A stretch of DNA of 64,000 nucleotides, from contig JBNKJS010000003.1 of assembly GCA_050291365.1 (NCBI GenBank), forward strand, positions 112,713 to 176,712. The letters are read 5' to 3'. The stretch comes from JAAGZL01 sp050291365. Lineage in GTDB: Bacteria; Pseudomonadota; Gammaproteobacteria; Chromatiales; Chromatiaceae. Below the pieces are notes generated by a model that saw only the letters and a program-made list of their open reading frames with translations, did no database searches and was not told the DNA's origin. Position 1 is the first letter of the stretch, and every line of letters begins with the position of its first letter. Positions 8,115 to 17,819 of this stretch are shown here, piece after piece. Both the position numbers and the translations under genes were made by a program.

Positions 8115-9002
8115 ATGACCAAATCCCCTAAATACCGCGGACGTTTTGCCCCTTCGCCTTCCGGTCCGCTGCATTTCGGATCCCTGGTTGCTGCACTGGG
8201 CAGTTATCTGGATGCCCGCAACCAGGATGGCGTCTGGTTATTACGCATGGAAGATATCGATCCTCCACGAGAAAAACCAGGCGCTGCCGATTCTATCCTC
8301 TCTACCCTAGAGCTGTTCGGCTTTGAGTGGGATGAGCCGGTGTTGTATCAAAGCACCAGAACTGATGCCTACCAGGAGGCCGCCGCTTATCTGGTTTCTT
8401 CCGGATTGGCCTTCAGATGTAGCTGTAGCCGCAGAGAGATACAGGAGTTTGGTAATAAAGGCAGCGAAGGCATAATCTATCCAGGAACATGCCGTAATGG
8501 CCATGATATCTCTCGCGATGCTAGGACATTGAGGGTTATCACAGATTCTATTGAGATAGGTTTCTCCGATCTGATCCAAGGTAGATTCAGGCAAAATCTG
8601 CAACAGGATGTTGGTGATTTTGTGGTGCGCCGTGCCGATGGGTTCTTCGCCTATCAACTTGCTGTAGTGGTGGATGACGCATTTCAGGAGATCACCAGAG
8701 TAGTTCGTGGCAGCGATCTGCTGTTTTCCACCCCGCGTCAGGTATATCTGCAACAGCTCCTGGGGCTACAGCTTCCAGAATATGCCCACCTGCCCCTGGT
8801 GATGGGTGAGGATGGAAAGAAACTGAGCAAACAGAGTCTGGCCTGGCCGGTGGATACGAACGATCATCTACAGACCCTGCTCAAGGCAGCACAATTTTTG
8901 GGACAGATACCAACGAAAGAAAATCCTGCAAACCTGGACGAGTTTTGGCAGTGGGCTATATCTGAATGGGATGGGAAGAAAGTTCCAGTCCAGAAGTACT
9001 AG
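8115..9002 (+). CDS. gluQ: Glutamyl-Q tRNA(Asp) synthetase
   Basis: 295 residues, like E. coli YadB/GluQ-RS (about 300), and lacking the anticodon-binding half of full GluRS. The class I signature is FAPSPSGPLHFGSL, with the HFGS form of HIGH, and GKKLSKQ is the KMSKS-like loop. CSCSRREI and YPGTC supply the zinc-site cysteines. It activates glutamate without tRNA and attaches it to the queuosine at position 34 of tRNA(Asp). It lies just downstream of dksA and its terminator. It converges on the helicase gene. Confidence 0.95.
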   Translation: MTKSPKYRGRFAPSPSGPLHFGSLVAALGSYLDARNQDGVWLLRMEDIDPPREKPGAADSILSTLELFGFEWDEPVLYQSTRTDAYQEAAAYLVSSGLAFRCSCSRREIQEFGNKGSEGIIYPGTCRNGHDISRDARTLRVITDSIEIGFSDLIQGRFRQNLQQDVGDFVVRRADGFFAYQLAVVVDDAFQEITRVVRGSDLLFSTPRQVYLQQLLGLQLPEYAHLPLVMGEDGKKLSKQSLAWPVDTNDHLQTLLKAAQFLGQIPTKENPANLDEFWQWAISEWDGKKVPVQKY

Positions 9003-9061
9003 CCAGCAGAGTGATAACCAAGATAGAGATCTTAACCTACCTCGGCCCTCGGACCTGATAC

Positions 9062-12000
9062 CTACCTTGCATCCCAACTCCTCCACCCTGACATCAGGGG
9101 GAAATAGAGTCCGAGCTTGATAGGCCGATCCTCCATTTTTTCGAAGATCGCGGCATAACGCTCCATTTGTCCACTATATCTCTCTTGTTCGCGGTCTAGG
9201 AACTCTTCCATATCAGGTCCTTCATGCACACCCGTCTTGTAGTCTATGATCCATCTTGTCCCTTCAGCATCGATAAATGTTCTATCTATAATGATATTTA
9301 CCAGCTTCCGATTATGGCTGGAACTGAGGGCATATTCTGATTTGGCATCCTGGTGCTGGTCAGAGAGTATCCAACTTCCCTTCTCGTCTGCCATGGCCTG
9401 TGACAGGGCCGCATCAACCCTAGAAACCGCACCGTCTAACTCACTCCTGGGAACACCCAGGTGCAGCAGGGCATTGCCAAAGGCACTATGTAGAGAGCCA
9501 ATACGCTGTCGGTCCCAGAGTTCTGTTCCATCCCTGGCTATGCGCTGTAGATAGCGATGTACCAGAGTGCCGACATGCCGTGCAGTTTCGCTGGCCCAGT
9601 CAAACTCCACCAACTCCAGCTGGATCGAATCTGGAACAGGATCAGGGCTGATCTTAGGCAGGGGGGACTCCAACTCACTCTCTGGAAAGAGCCACTGTAG
9701 GGGCAGGCGCCGAATGGGATGGGAGATTAGGTCTGTTGCCTGCTGTTCAACCACCTTCTCGTCAAAACATAGCCGCTGAAATTCGGCCCTTATCTCAGAG
9801 GCGGGCCAGAGGGAGGCGAGTAGAGAGCTCTTATCTGGATCCCTTGGCCCATCTTTGCCCTGTTCGATATGCCCAAGCAGATGGAGCTGTTTCTTGGCCC
9901 GGGTAGCAGCCACATAGAGCAGACGCCCATCCTCCAAACGGTCTTTCTGCTTAACCAGTGAATGTAGGTACCTATAAATAGGATCCTCTTTTTCATCTGC
10001 CCCCTTGATCGGAGCCAGAAGTAGGTCAGATACTCCACCCGAACTGTTGCGCTCAAGCCAGTACATAAGCCTGGAGTCATCAACCCTGGATCTTTTACCC
10101 AATCCCGGGATAATAACCCGATCAAACTCCAGCCCTTTGGCTGCATGTATGGTCATCAGTTGCAGTCGTTCGTCCGCCTCAATATCCGGCGGTGCGTATA
10201 GATCCTTTAACGCCTTATCCAGCTCTGCAAAATCGTCTATATCCCCTCCCTGGTCAAACAGCTCCAGAAGATCAAACAGTATCTGCGCCTCTTCAATCTC
10301 TGTCTCTGATCGAACCACAGCAGGACCACCCAAGGCGACCCATGTACCCTCAACCAGATCACGCAGTGGCACACGCCTATGGCGGCTTAGGTTCTGTTCC
10401 AGAATAGAGCTGATACGCTGTAAGCGCGCCTCTCCGTCACTAGTTAGCTCTCTCTCCCTCTCTGGCTGTTGAATCAGCTCCCATATAGTCAGCTTGCGGT
10501 CTCTACCGGTTAAGGCCTCAAGATCCTCTAAGGAGAGTCCACACCAGGGCGCACGCAGTATGGCCAGCCATGCGATACGATCAGCTGGGTGCAGAAGGGC
10601 CCGGGTCAGGGAGATCAAATCATATATCACCGGGCGCTGGGCCAGTGGCTCAACATCCAATGCCTGAAATCTCAACCCTGCCCGTTTTAACTCCAGGATG
10701 ATCTCTGCCAGATGGGTGCGACTGCGTACCAGGATTGCGATCTTATCGTCTGGATCATCGCGCTGTACGGCCTCTATCAGCCCCCGTATCTCCCTGGCTT
10801 CAGCCAGGTCATCACGTCCCAGCCATGGATGAACCTGAACCGGGAGCTGTTTACCCTCTGGATGAAATGGCGTGGAGTCCACATAGGTCACGGCCCCCAT
10901 GCCGATATCTTCATAACCTGGCAGTACCTGCCGGAACACCTGGTTGACCCACTGCACTACCCCCTGCTGGGAGCGAAAATTGACGGAGAGTGTAAGGGGT
11001 ATCAGTTGTACGTTCTCTATCCCATACTGTCTGGCCTTTAGATAGAGCCCAACCTCGGCCTCACGAAAACGGTAGATGGACTGCATGGGGTCGCCCACCA
11101 CAAACATGGTCCTGCCGTCGTCTGGCTCCCAGCCGCGGATGATCTTTCTCAACAGCTCATACTGGCCATAGGAGGTGTCTTGAAACTCATCCACCAGGAT
11201 GTGTTGGATACGGTAGTCAAGGGCCATGGCTAGATCGGTCGGAGCATCATCAGCGCCCAACGCGGCATTGGCACCTTGGGCCATCTCAATAAAATCGACC
11301 TCACCCTGTTCGGCCATCACCACCCGTAGTTCGGCCACTGCGATCTTGAGCACCAGAAACAGCGCCTGCATCACCTGCCACTGCTGTTCCGTATATATTA
11401 TTGGTGGAAGCGCGCGCGTCTGAGCAAGCATGTTGATAAATTCAGGATGTGCTTGTAGATCATCCAGAAGAGCGGAAAATGACTCCTTCATCTGTTTGCA
11501 AAATGGCTTTCCTTGATCACTGTCCGTGGGAAAACCATCATTCTTGTTCACCCTCTTTCTCAACTTACCATCTTTCGTCAAGAGCAAATCGGCCAGCCCT
11601 ATCCATTGGGGCATGGCCACACTGGATGCAGTCGGCATCTCTTGAATATCTAGGCAGGAGAGAACATCTTTCTCCTTTCCGTCATCCCTAATATTGGCTG
11701 CCGCATAACGGGCGTGCCGCAGTATCTCCGCTGTATAGTTCACAGGGGTACAATCGACCATATTTATCAGTGCATCATCGACTATATTCTCCAGGGCCCG
11801 CTCAAGTTCCTGGCGTCGCAACCATTCGTCACCATCGCTAACAACATGACGCAACCACTGGTCACGTTTGGATAGCATATTGACCAACAACCCCTCTAGC
11901 CTGGATATGTCGTTACCCAGATGCCCGAGAAGGGTGGCGACCCCATCGCCCCACTCCCTTCCCTGCTCCAGGTGGCGTATGGCCGCCCGGGCAGCCTCCT

Positions 12001-12454
12001 GGTAGATCTTCTCAGCCCTCTCTAGGGGATCCAGTTTTCCTCCAAGGGTTGAGAGTAGTGGTAACTGACTGGTAATGCCGCTACAGAGGGCGTCTATGGT
12101 CTGTATCCTGAGTCGTCTGGGGGATTGCTGCAGACTCCATCCCCTCTCCTGATTCCGTTTGAGCACAGCGCCAGCAAGGCTCCAGGTGAGGCGTTCGTGG
12201 GCATGTTCTGGTTCGGGTTCGTTCGTGCTCTCCAGGGCCTTTAGGATGCGGCTGCGCATCTCTGAGGTGGCCTTCTTGGTGAAGGTTATGGCAATTATCT
12301 CTTCTGGCTCGTTTACTACGGCAAGCAGCCGCAGATAACGTTGGATCAGTAGCTCTGTCTTACCGGAACCGGCTGGCGCCTGAACAATAAAGGATCTCTC
12401 TATATCCAGCGCCTGCTCACGCTGATCCTGGTCCTGGATGATTGGGGCAGTCAT
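9062..12454 (-). CDS. AddA-like UvrD/Rep helicase-nuclease subunit
   Basis: 1130 residues. SF1 helicase motifs in order are Walker A (QAPAGSGKTELL, near residue 25), LVDEFQDTSYGQYEL (motif II), GDPMQSIYRFREAEV (III), LSVNFRSQQG (IV), LMTIHAAKGLEFDRV (V) and LYVAATRAKKQL (VI). A C-terminal RecB-type nuclease motif WIIDYKTG follows. With the neighbouring AddB-like protein it should unwind and resect double-strand breaks for RecA. ATG 12454 is preferred over one at 12469. It overlaps the upstream stop as ATGA, and the Walker A spacing is then typical. No recC or recD is nearby. Confidence 0.9.
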   Translation of the reverse strand: MTAPIIQDQDQREQALDIERSFIVQAPAGSGKTELLIQRYLRLLAVVNEPEEIIAITFTKKATSEMRSRILKALESTNEPEPEHAHERLTWSLAGAVLKRNQERGWSLQQSPRRLRIQTIDALCSGITSQLPLLSTLGGKLDPLERAEKIYQEAARAAIRHLEQGREWGDGVATLLGHLGNDISRLEGLLVNMLSKRDQWLRHVVSDGDEWLRRQELERALENIVDDALINMVDCTPVNYTAEILRHARYAAANIRDDGKEKDVLSCLDIQEMPTASSVAMPQWIGLADLLLTKDGKLRKRVNKNDGFPTDSDQGKPFCKQMKESFSALLDDLQAHPEFINMLAQTRALPPIIYTEQQWQVMQALFLVLKIAVAELRVVMAEQGEVDFIEMAQGANAALGADDAPTDLAMALDYRIQHILVDEFQDTSYGQYELLRKIIRGWEPDDGRTMFVVGDPMQSIYRFREAEVGLYLKARQYGIENVQLIPLTLSVNFRSQQGVVQWVNQVFRQVLPGYEDIGMGAVTYVDSTPFHPEGKQLPVQVHPWLGRDDLAEAREIRGLIEAVQRDDPDDKIAILVRSRTHLAEIILELKRAGLRFQALDVEPLAQRPVIYDLISLTRALLHPADRIAWLAILRAPWCGLSLEDLEALTGRDRKLTIWELIQQPERERELTSDGEARLQRISSILEQNLSRHRRVPLRDLVEGTWVALGGPAVVRSETEIEEAQILFDLLELFDQGGDIDDFAELDKALKDLYAPPDIEADERLQLMTIHAAKGLEFDRVIIPGLGKRSRVDDSRLMYWLERNSSGGVSDLLLAPIKGADEKEDPIYRYLHSLVKQKDRLEDGRLLYVAATRAKKQLHLLGHIEQGKDGPRDPDKSSLLASLWPASEIRAEFQRLCFDEKVVEQQATDLISHPIRRLPLQWLFPESELESPLPKISPDPVPDSIQLELVEFDWASETARHVGTLVHRYLQRIARDGTELWDRQRIGSLHSAFGNALLHLGVPRSELDGAVSRVDAALSQAMADEKGSWILSDQHQDAKSEYALSSSHNRKLVNIIIDRTFIDAEGTRWIIDYKTGVHEGPDMEEFLDREQERYSGQMERYAAIFEKMEDRPIKLGLYFPLMSGWRSWDAR

Positions 12455-15120
12455 GACTCGTCTCCCCATTCATGTATGCGGCAGAGAGCTGGCAGTGGGC
12501 AGTATGTACAATCTTTGTTACTGTCCTTTGGCATTACCTCAGCCCTTCCTGCCAAGATCTCCTGTGCCAGCAGTTCCAGACTCTGTTTCCACTCCGCTTT
12601 AAGACTATTCCAGTCCTCAGGAAAAGCCTTAGTACCTGGAAGCACTCCCGCCTCATCTGATACCCCTTTGAACCCCATACTGGCCATGTTCACACCAGCG
12701 AGAAATACTCCGGAAATGTTTGCACTGCTGGTTGTGGCATAGAGTGGAAGTTGCGGCTCTTCAATACGCTGCTCAAACCAGCCGTTGCACGATAGCTCTT
12801 TTCTCTTTTTTGTCTTGTAATCGATGATCAGTTGGGCCTCATCGTTCAGCTCATCTATGCGGTCGGCAATGACGTCAATCTGCAGTCCGCCTATCTCTAC
12901 GGTCTGTTTATGTTCCAATGAAACGATCTTGAAAGGTGCGCGCAGCCGTTCAAGTTCAAGCCACGCCACAATTAGTTCGGTCACTCTCTGCTGCTCTATC
13001 TCAACGAATCTGGGGACAAAAGTGGTTGGACGATCTGATCTAATCTTAGAAAGCTCTTTGCTGACCTCTGCAGCAACGAGTTGGCGCAAGGCAGAATCTT
13101 CCATGGCAACAAGTGTGTCATGCCCTTTTATCTGCTCCCAAACCATCTGCAGAATACGATGGGTAATAATCCCCCTTGTCCTGGCATCCATCCCTGAAAC
13201 AGGATCCTCAATCATAGTTGCACCCAGACGATGGTTGGCAAAGGCACGAAACGGACATGCTGAGTGATCAGCCAACAATCTGCTACCACCTGACAGATGA
13301 GTTCCCGCTGGAATTTTTGGTGCATGGTCATCAACCAGCTCATCCAGTTCGGCGCTACCAAATCCCACTCGTGATAGATCGGAGATCTGGGCAACGCCAA
13401 GATCGTCTACGGATATTTCGGGAAGATCTGCCACCAGTGGGCTTACCCGCAGTTGATTATTACCATCTGTTTCGGCATGGCTGACCACTACCTCCCCGGC
13501 ACTTGAAAGAATCCGTTGGGTGATTGCCGTAGCGTACTCCAGTTCACGTTGGGGTGAGGCGTGTGGCAGATCTAAACTGCGTTGGATAGATATGGGCAGT
13601 AGTGGGTTTGGAGATGCTGGTGCCGGCCAGGTGTCATCACTCATACCCACCACCCACAGGTGATCAAATGCAAGACCGGCAGTCTCCAAGATACCAAGGA
13701 TCTGAATCTGTGCATCACTCCCCTTGGGCTGAAACAGGGTCTCCTGAGCGATGTTATTCAGAGCGCCTATTGCCCCATGCAGACCCATGTATAACTGCAC
13801 CTGCCCCAACATCTGGAATGTTGTCATAGTCTGGTTAAAACAGTCGACCTGCTGAAACTCATCACTATTCATCTCCTCGTGACGGCCCCAACCAATTGCG
13901 TTTAACAAGGCCTGAAACTCATCTGTCCATTTCTGCGGCGACTGCCTAGTCGGCAGGTGATCAAGTCTGCGTCTAAAGGCCTCTAGGGCAGTTAGAAGTA
14001 TGGGGCATGCATTAAACTCTCTGGTCTTACGGATCAATGTGTCGATAGTGATAGTGCGTTCACCAACATTTTTCCGGATGTAGGCATCCAAACTGGCCCT
14101 GCTCTCTCTCTCCTCTGTACTACCGGCCAGTAGAGGTGAGCGCACAAGTCGACTGAGGTCACCACTGGAAAGCTCGCCAGAGGCAAAACCTAGAATCAAA
14201 AACGCATCCATCACCAGTGGGCATTGGTTGAGGGGAGTACCAAGAGATATGTTATAGGGCTTAGGGGAATCTGCTACATCTTGCACTATTACTTTGGGTT
14301 GTAGGGCACGTTTAAATACCCTATCAACTTGGGAGCGCAGTTTGACCAACTGTGGTATCACAATAGCGATTCTGGCTTCGCTGTTGATCTTTAACCGTTG
14401 AATGGCCCATCCTGCCGCAGTTTCCAGCTCACGTGTGATATCTGCTGCCTGAAACCTATGGGCAGATATAGATTTGCCTGCAGGTATAAGGCAACTGATC
14501 TGACACCCCATATCCTGTAGTAGATCGATTAACCGCTCCTGTTGAGGAGTGAATTCATCAAAACCTGCCAGAGTGATCTCCCTAGGTGCCTTTAAGCTAC
14601 CTGTTCTCATGGCTTGAGCAACAGTGTCTGGAACAAGGGAGTGATCGATCCAGTTATTGCGTCGGCAGCCTGCTTGGAATTCGTTGGACCAGGATAAAAA
14701 CCTCGCAGTCTCACTACTGCTGGCATAGGTCAGTTTATCCTGATCTATTTCCCATGATTGAATAAGTGTCCAGGCATTCATAGCCATCCTGGCGATGCTG
14801 GCTGGCTGTAGAAATGAGACACTCCTATCAGCACAGATGATCTGTTCCCACACTGCTTGGGTTTGATGTGAGGTCAGTAAGGTAAGGTCAGATAGACCAT
14901 GGTCAACCAGTTCATGGAACAGGCCTTGTATCCAGTCTGGCCATGATAAGGTATTAGGGCTTTCCCAAACCTGACGCCCCAGATGAAGTTGTCTTCGATT
15001 ATATTGATCCCTGATTTCCAGGGAGAGCCGTCTATTGACGGTCAATACAAGACTCTCTGGAGCCATAATAGTCTCCAGAACTCCATCCATATCTATCTGC
15101 TCTATTGTTCTACTACCCAT
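12451..15120 (-). CDS. AddB-like PD-(D/E)XK nuclease, probable DNA repair protein
   Basis: 889 residues, matching a family of about 900 residues related to AddB that pairs with an AddA-type helicase in many beta- and gammaproteobacteria. The N-terminal part resembles an inactivated helicase. The C-terminal nuclease carries LIIDYKTKKRKE (D-x-K) and cysteines that could form the 4Fe-4S clasp: DHSACPFRAF before the nuclease and CTYCPLPALC at the end. It is the first gene of the pair and overlaps addA by four bases. I infer a role in break resection, possibly with hotspot (Chi) scanning. Confidence 0.87.
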   Translation of the reverse strand: MGSRTIEQIDMDGVLETIMAPESLVLTVNRRLSLEIRDQYNRRQLHLGRQVWESPNTLSWPDWIQGLFHELVDHGLSDLTLLTSHQTQAVWEQIICADRSVSFLQPASIARMAMNAWTLIQSWEIDQDKLTYASSSETARFLSWSNEFQAGCRRNNWIDHSLVPDTVAQAMRTGSLKAPREITLAGFDEFTPQQERLIDLLQDMGCQISCLIPAGKSISAHRFQAADITRELETAAGWAIQRLKINSEARIAIVIPQLVKLRSQVDRVFKRALQPKVIVQDVADSPKPYNISLGTPLNQCPLVMDAFLILGFASGELSSGDLSRLVRSPLLAGSTEERESRASLDAYIRKNVGERTITIDTLIRKTREFNACPILLTALEAFRRRLDHLPTRQSPQKWTDEFQALLNAIGWGRHEEMNSDEFQQVDCFNQTMTTFQMLGQVQLYMGLHGAIGALNNIAQETLFQPKGSDAQIQILGILETAGLAFDHLWVVGMSDDTWPAPASPNPLLPISIQRSLDLPHASPQRELEYATAITQRILSSAGEVVVSHAETDGNNQLRVSPLVADLPEISVDDLGVAQISDLSRVGFGSAELDELVDDHAPKIPAGTHLSGGSRLLADHSACPFRAFANHRLGATMIEDPVSGMDARTRGIITHRILQMVWEQIKGHDTLVAMEDSALRQLVAAEVSKELSKIRSDRPTTFVPRFVEIEQQRVTELIVAWLELERLRAPFKIVSLEHKQTVEIGGLQIDVIADRIDELNDEAQLIIDYKTKKRKELSCNGWFEQRIEEPQLPLYATTSSANISGVFLAGVNMASMGFKGVSDEAGVLPGTKAFPEDWNSLKAEWKQSLELLAQEILAGRAEVMPKDSNKDCTYCPLPALCRIHEWGDES

Positions 15121-15195
15121 ATCACCACTGTTCTCGATTTTGGGTGATTATGCAAGATAGCTAGTCAACAGAACAGGCCTTATGGCCGATCATAC

Positions 15196-15227
15196 AAAAA
15201 GCAGTCAGAAACCTTCTCTGACTGCTT
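15196..15227 (-). terminator. Intrinsic terminator of the chemoreceptor gene
   Basis: A perfect 11-bp stem AAGCAGTCAGA / TCTGACTGCTT has a 7-base loop. On the minus strand it is followed by a T-run (TTTTTG). It lies about 28 bases beyond the stop of the chemoreceptor. Confidence 0.9.
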
Positions 15228-15254
15228 ATATTGTTTAGTGTTGTTACTAAATCA

Positions 15255-16889
15255 CTACACCTTAAACTGCTGAACAAGCTGGGCAAGACTATTACTAAGT
15301 TTGGATAACCCTTCGCTGGCATTGGATACATGGGTGGTTTGTTTAGCTCCATGTTCTGCCAGGTCTGATATCTTGACAATATTCCTATCTATCTCCTGGG
15401 CGACAGCCGATTGTTCCTCTGCAGCAGTGGCAATCTGTGTATTCATATCAGAGATGACTGCAACGGCCTCGGCAATCTTATTCAGTGAATCTGCAGCCTC
15501 GCTCGCCTTTTCGACAGTCTGTTGAGTAGTGATGCGACTGCTTTCCATGACCTGAACCGCTTCTCTGGAACCTGTCTGTAGCTTTTCGATCATTTTCTGG
15601 ATCTCTTGGGTAGATTGCTGGGTACGACTGGCAAGTGTGCGTACTTCATCTGCAACCACGGCAAAACCCCTGCCCTGTTCCCCAGCTCTGGCCGCCTCGA
15701 TTGCTGCATTCAGGGCCAGAAGATTGGTCTGTTCCGCAATGCCTCGAATAACATCCAAGACGGAGCCTATAGCCTCACTCTCGCTTTCCAGACGGTTGAT
15801 CACCTCAGCAGATTGCTCAACCTCTGAGGCCAGCTTGTTTATGGTCTCAGCTGCTTCACCAATAATCCCCTTTCCATCAACTGCCTCTTTATCAGCTTCT
15901 CTTGCCGACAAAGCAGCCGCCTCTGAGCTTTTCGCTATCTCCTGAACCGTAGAGGCCATCTCGGTAACTGCGGTTGCGGCTTGCTGTGTTTCGCTACGTT
16001 GTTGCAGCATGCCGCTGTTTGTTTCAGTCGAGACGCTGTTTAGATCTTCGGAGGATGAGGTGAGCTCCCCAGTCGCATCCTGTACCTGGCGCACAATGTC
16101 ATGAATCTTTTCTGTGTAACGATTAAAGGCCATCGATAGTACAGATAGCTCGTCGCCACCAGAGGTATCCAGCCTTGCTGTCAGGTCGCCTTCTCCCTGA
16201 GATATATCATCCATAGCAACAGTTGTGTCGTGTAGCGGGGTAATAATACTCCTGGCAATTAAATACGCGAGTCCGGCAACTAGGGACAGTACTACAACAA
16301 CTGTGGAGCCTAGCGCTGTGAGCTGCTTCATAAAAGCATTCTCTACATCGTCTATATATATTCCTGATCCAATAACCCATCCCCACGGCTTAAAACCTTT
16401 AACGAAAGAGAGTTTTGCCACTGGTTTGTCTGATCCCGGTTTTGGCCAAAGATAAGGTACGAAGCCCTCCCCACTCTTTTTTACTGTATTAGCAAATTCC
16501 ACGAATAACTTCTTACCAGATGGGTCTTCCAACTCAGAGAGGTCCTTGCCGTCCAATGCAGGTTTGATAGGGTGCATAACCATTTTTGGAACCATATCAT
16601 TGATCCAGAAATAGTTATTTCCGTCATAACGTATGGCCTTAATGATCTTGAGTGCTGCAGCCTTTGCCCCTGCCTCATCCATTTCGCCTGTTGCAATTAA
16701 CCCATGTTGTTCGACGATAATGCTATGAGCCGATTGCACCAACTTGCGCGTCTGCTGCTCCTTCTCGTCCATAAGAGTAGAATGAAACATAATCAATGAA
16801 ATCGCCGCGACAACCAAAACACCGGATAGTGCTAATATGGTCAGTAACCATAGACGCATTTTTATTTTAAAATTCCGCATCGCCTTCAT
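15255..16889 (-). CDS. Methyl-accepting chemotaxis protein with single Cache sensor
   Basis: 544 residues. Layout: first membrane helix at about 12-33; periplasmic sCache domain at about 35-180 (DGNNYFWINDMVPKMVMHP and GFKPWGWVIGSGIYIDDV are sCache_2 hallmarks); second helix at about 190-210; HAMP; then the signalling domain with the hairpin tip IAEQTNLLALNAAIEAARAG. It senses a small ligand and controls CheA. sCache_2 receptors often bind short carboxylates, but the ligand here is unknown. ATG 16889 is chosen over 16913 because AAGAGGAG lies 8 bases upstream. No che genes are nearby. Confidence 0.93.
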   Translation of the reverse strand: MKAMRNFKIKMRLWLLTILALSGVLVVAAISLIMFHSTLMDEKEQQTRKLVQSAHSIIVEQHGLIATGEMDEAGAKAAALKIIKAIRYDGNNYFWINDMVPKMVMHPIKPALDGKDLSELEDPSGKKLFVEFANTVKKSGEGFVPYLWPKPGSDKPVAKLSFVKGFKPWGWVIGSGIYIDDVENAFMKQLTALGSTVVVVLSLVAGLAYLIARSIITPLHDTTVAMDDISQGEGDLTARLDTSGGDELSVLSMAFNRYTEKIHDIVRQVQDATGELTSSSEDLNSVSTETNSGMLQQRSETQQAATAVTEMASTVQEIAKSSEAAALSAREADKEAVDGKGIIGEAAETINKLASEVEQSAEVINRLESESEAIGSVLDVIRGIAEQTNLLALNAAIEAARAGEQGRGFAVVADEVRTLASRTQQSTQEIQKMIEKLQTGSREAVQVMESSRITTQQTVEKASEAADSLNKIAEAVAVISDMNTQIATAAEEQSAVAQEIDRNIVKISDLAEHGAKQTTHVSNASEGLSKLSNSLAQLVQQFKV

Positions 16890-17051
16890 AATTAGGACTC
16901 CTCTTGGAACCATTATCCGTGCTTATCCTAGTTGTAGTTATTCTTGTTACAGGTAGTTAGCGTCCAATGGGGATCAATCCTTTAATCAGATTTTGATATT
17001 ATTCATATATTTGAGTACTTAGGACCAGGTAACAGCATCAAAGAGGCCAAG

Positions 17052-17819
17052 ATGGATAGTCAGGAGATCCCAAAACTGGTAGCGCATCGCGGATATATGA
17101 CAAATTATCCGGAAAACAGTTGGTTAGGACTACTTGCTGCGATAGACGCTGGCGCCTGCTGGCTTGAGTTTGATATTCAGATGTGCGCGGACGGGACATT
17201 TATCCTGATGCATGATGCCGATCTTAAACGCACCGCCAATGATGAGAGATCGGTCTTTAAAATAGATGCGGAAGAGCTAGAAACAATCAGCGTACACGAG
17301 CCAACCAGGTTCGAAGATAGATTCTACCCCTTGCCAATAAGCAAACTAGATGATGTTCTGATAGATCTATCAAAATATCCTCTGGTTAACACCATGATTG
17401 AGATTAAGGAAGAGAGTCTTGGTCATTGGGGATTATCAACAGTCATGGATCGGCTTTTGGATAAACTGAAGCCCTATAGCAGTCACTCTGTTTTAATATC
17501 ATTCAGTTATGACGCATTGGTGTATGCAAAGAAGCATAGTGATATTAAGATAGGTTTGGTACTGGAACAGTACAATCAAAAAGGCAAAGCAGACGCAGTT
17601 TCCTTGGAACCGGATTATCTAATCTGCAATTCCAAGAAGATTCCTAAAAACAAACCACCATGGCAGGGGCCATGGGAGTGGATGCTGTATGAAATCAACT
17701 CACCTGAGAAAGCGTTAGCGTGGGCAGCAAATGGTGTTGACTACATTGAAACTGCTGACATCGGAGGCATGTTAAATTATCCAGCTTTAGCAACCAGGGC
17801 CAAATATAGTGGAGTATGA
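17052..17819 (+). CDS. Glycerophosphodiester phosphodiesterase (GDPD family)
   Basis: 255 residues of TIM-barrel GDPD. Catalytic motifs are LVAHRGYMTNYPENSW (HRG plus the metal Glu), LEFDIQMCADG (metal E and D), MHDADLKRT (second catalytic His), and IEIKEES (metal Glu and Lys). It lacks a signal peptide, so it acts in the cytoplasm like UgpQ, releasing glycerol-3-phosphate and an alcohol from glycerophosphodiesters. AGAGG lies just upstream of the ATG. The stop overlaps the next gene by 11 bases. That gene consumes glycerol-3-phosphate, so the pair forms a phospholipid head-group salvage route. Confidence 0.92.
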   Translation: MDSQEIPKLVAHRGYMTNYPENSWLGLLAAIDAGACWLEFDIQMCADGTFILMHDADLKRTANDERSVFKIDAEELETISVHEPTRFEDRFYPLPISKLDDVLIDLSKYPLVNTMIEIKEESLGHWGLSTVMDRLLDKLKPYSSHSVLISFSYDALVYAKKHSDIKIGLVLEQYNQKGKADAVSLEPDYLICNSKKIPKNKPPWQGPWEWMLYEINSPEKALAWAANGVDYIETADIGGMLNYPALATRAKYSGV

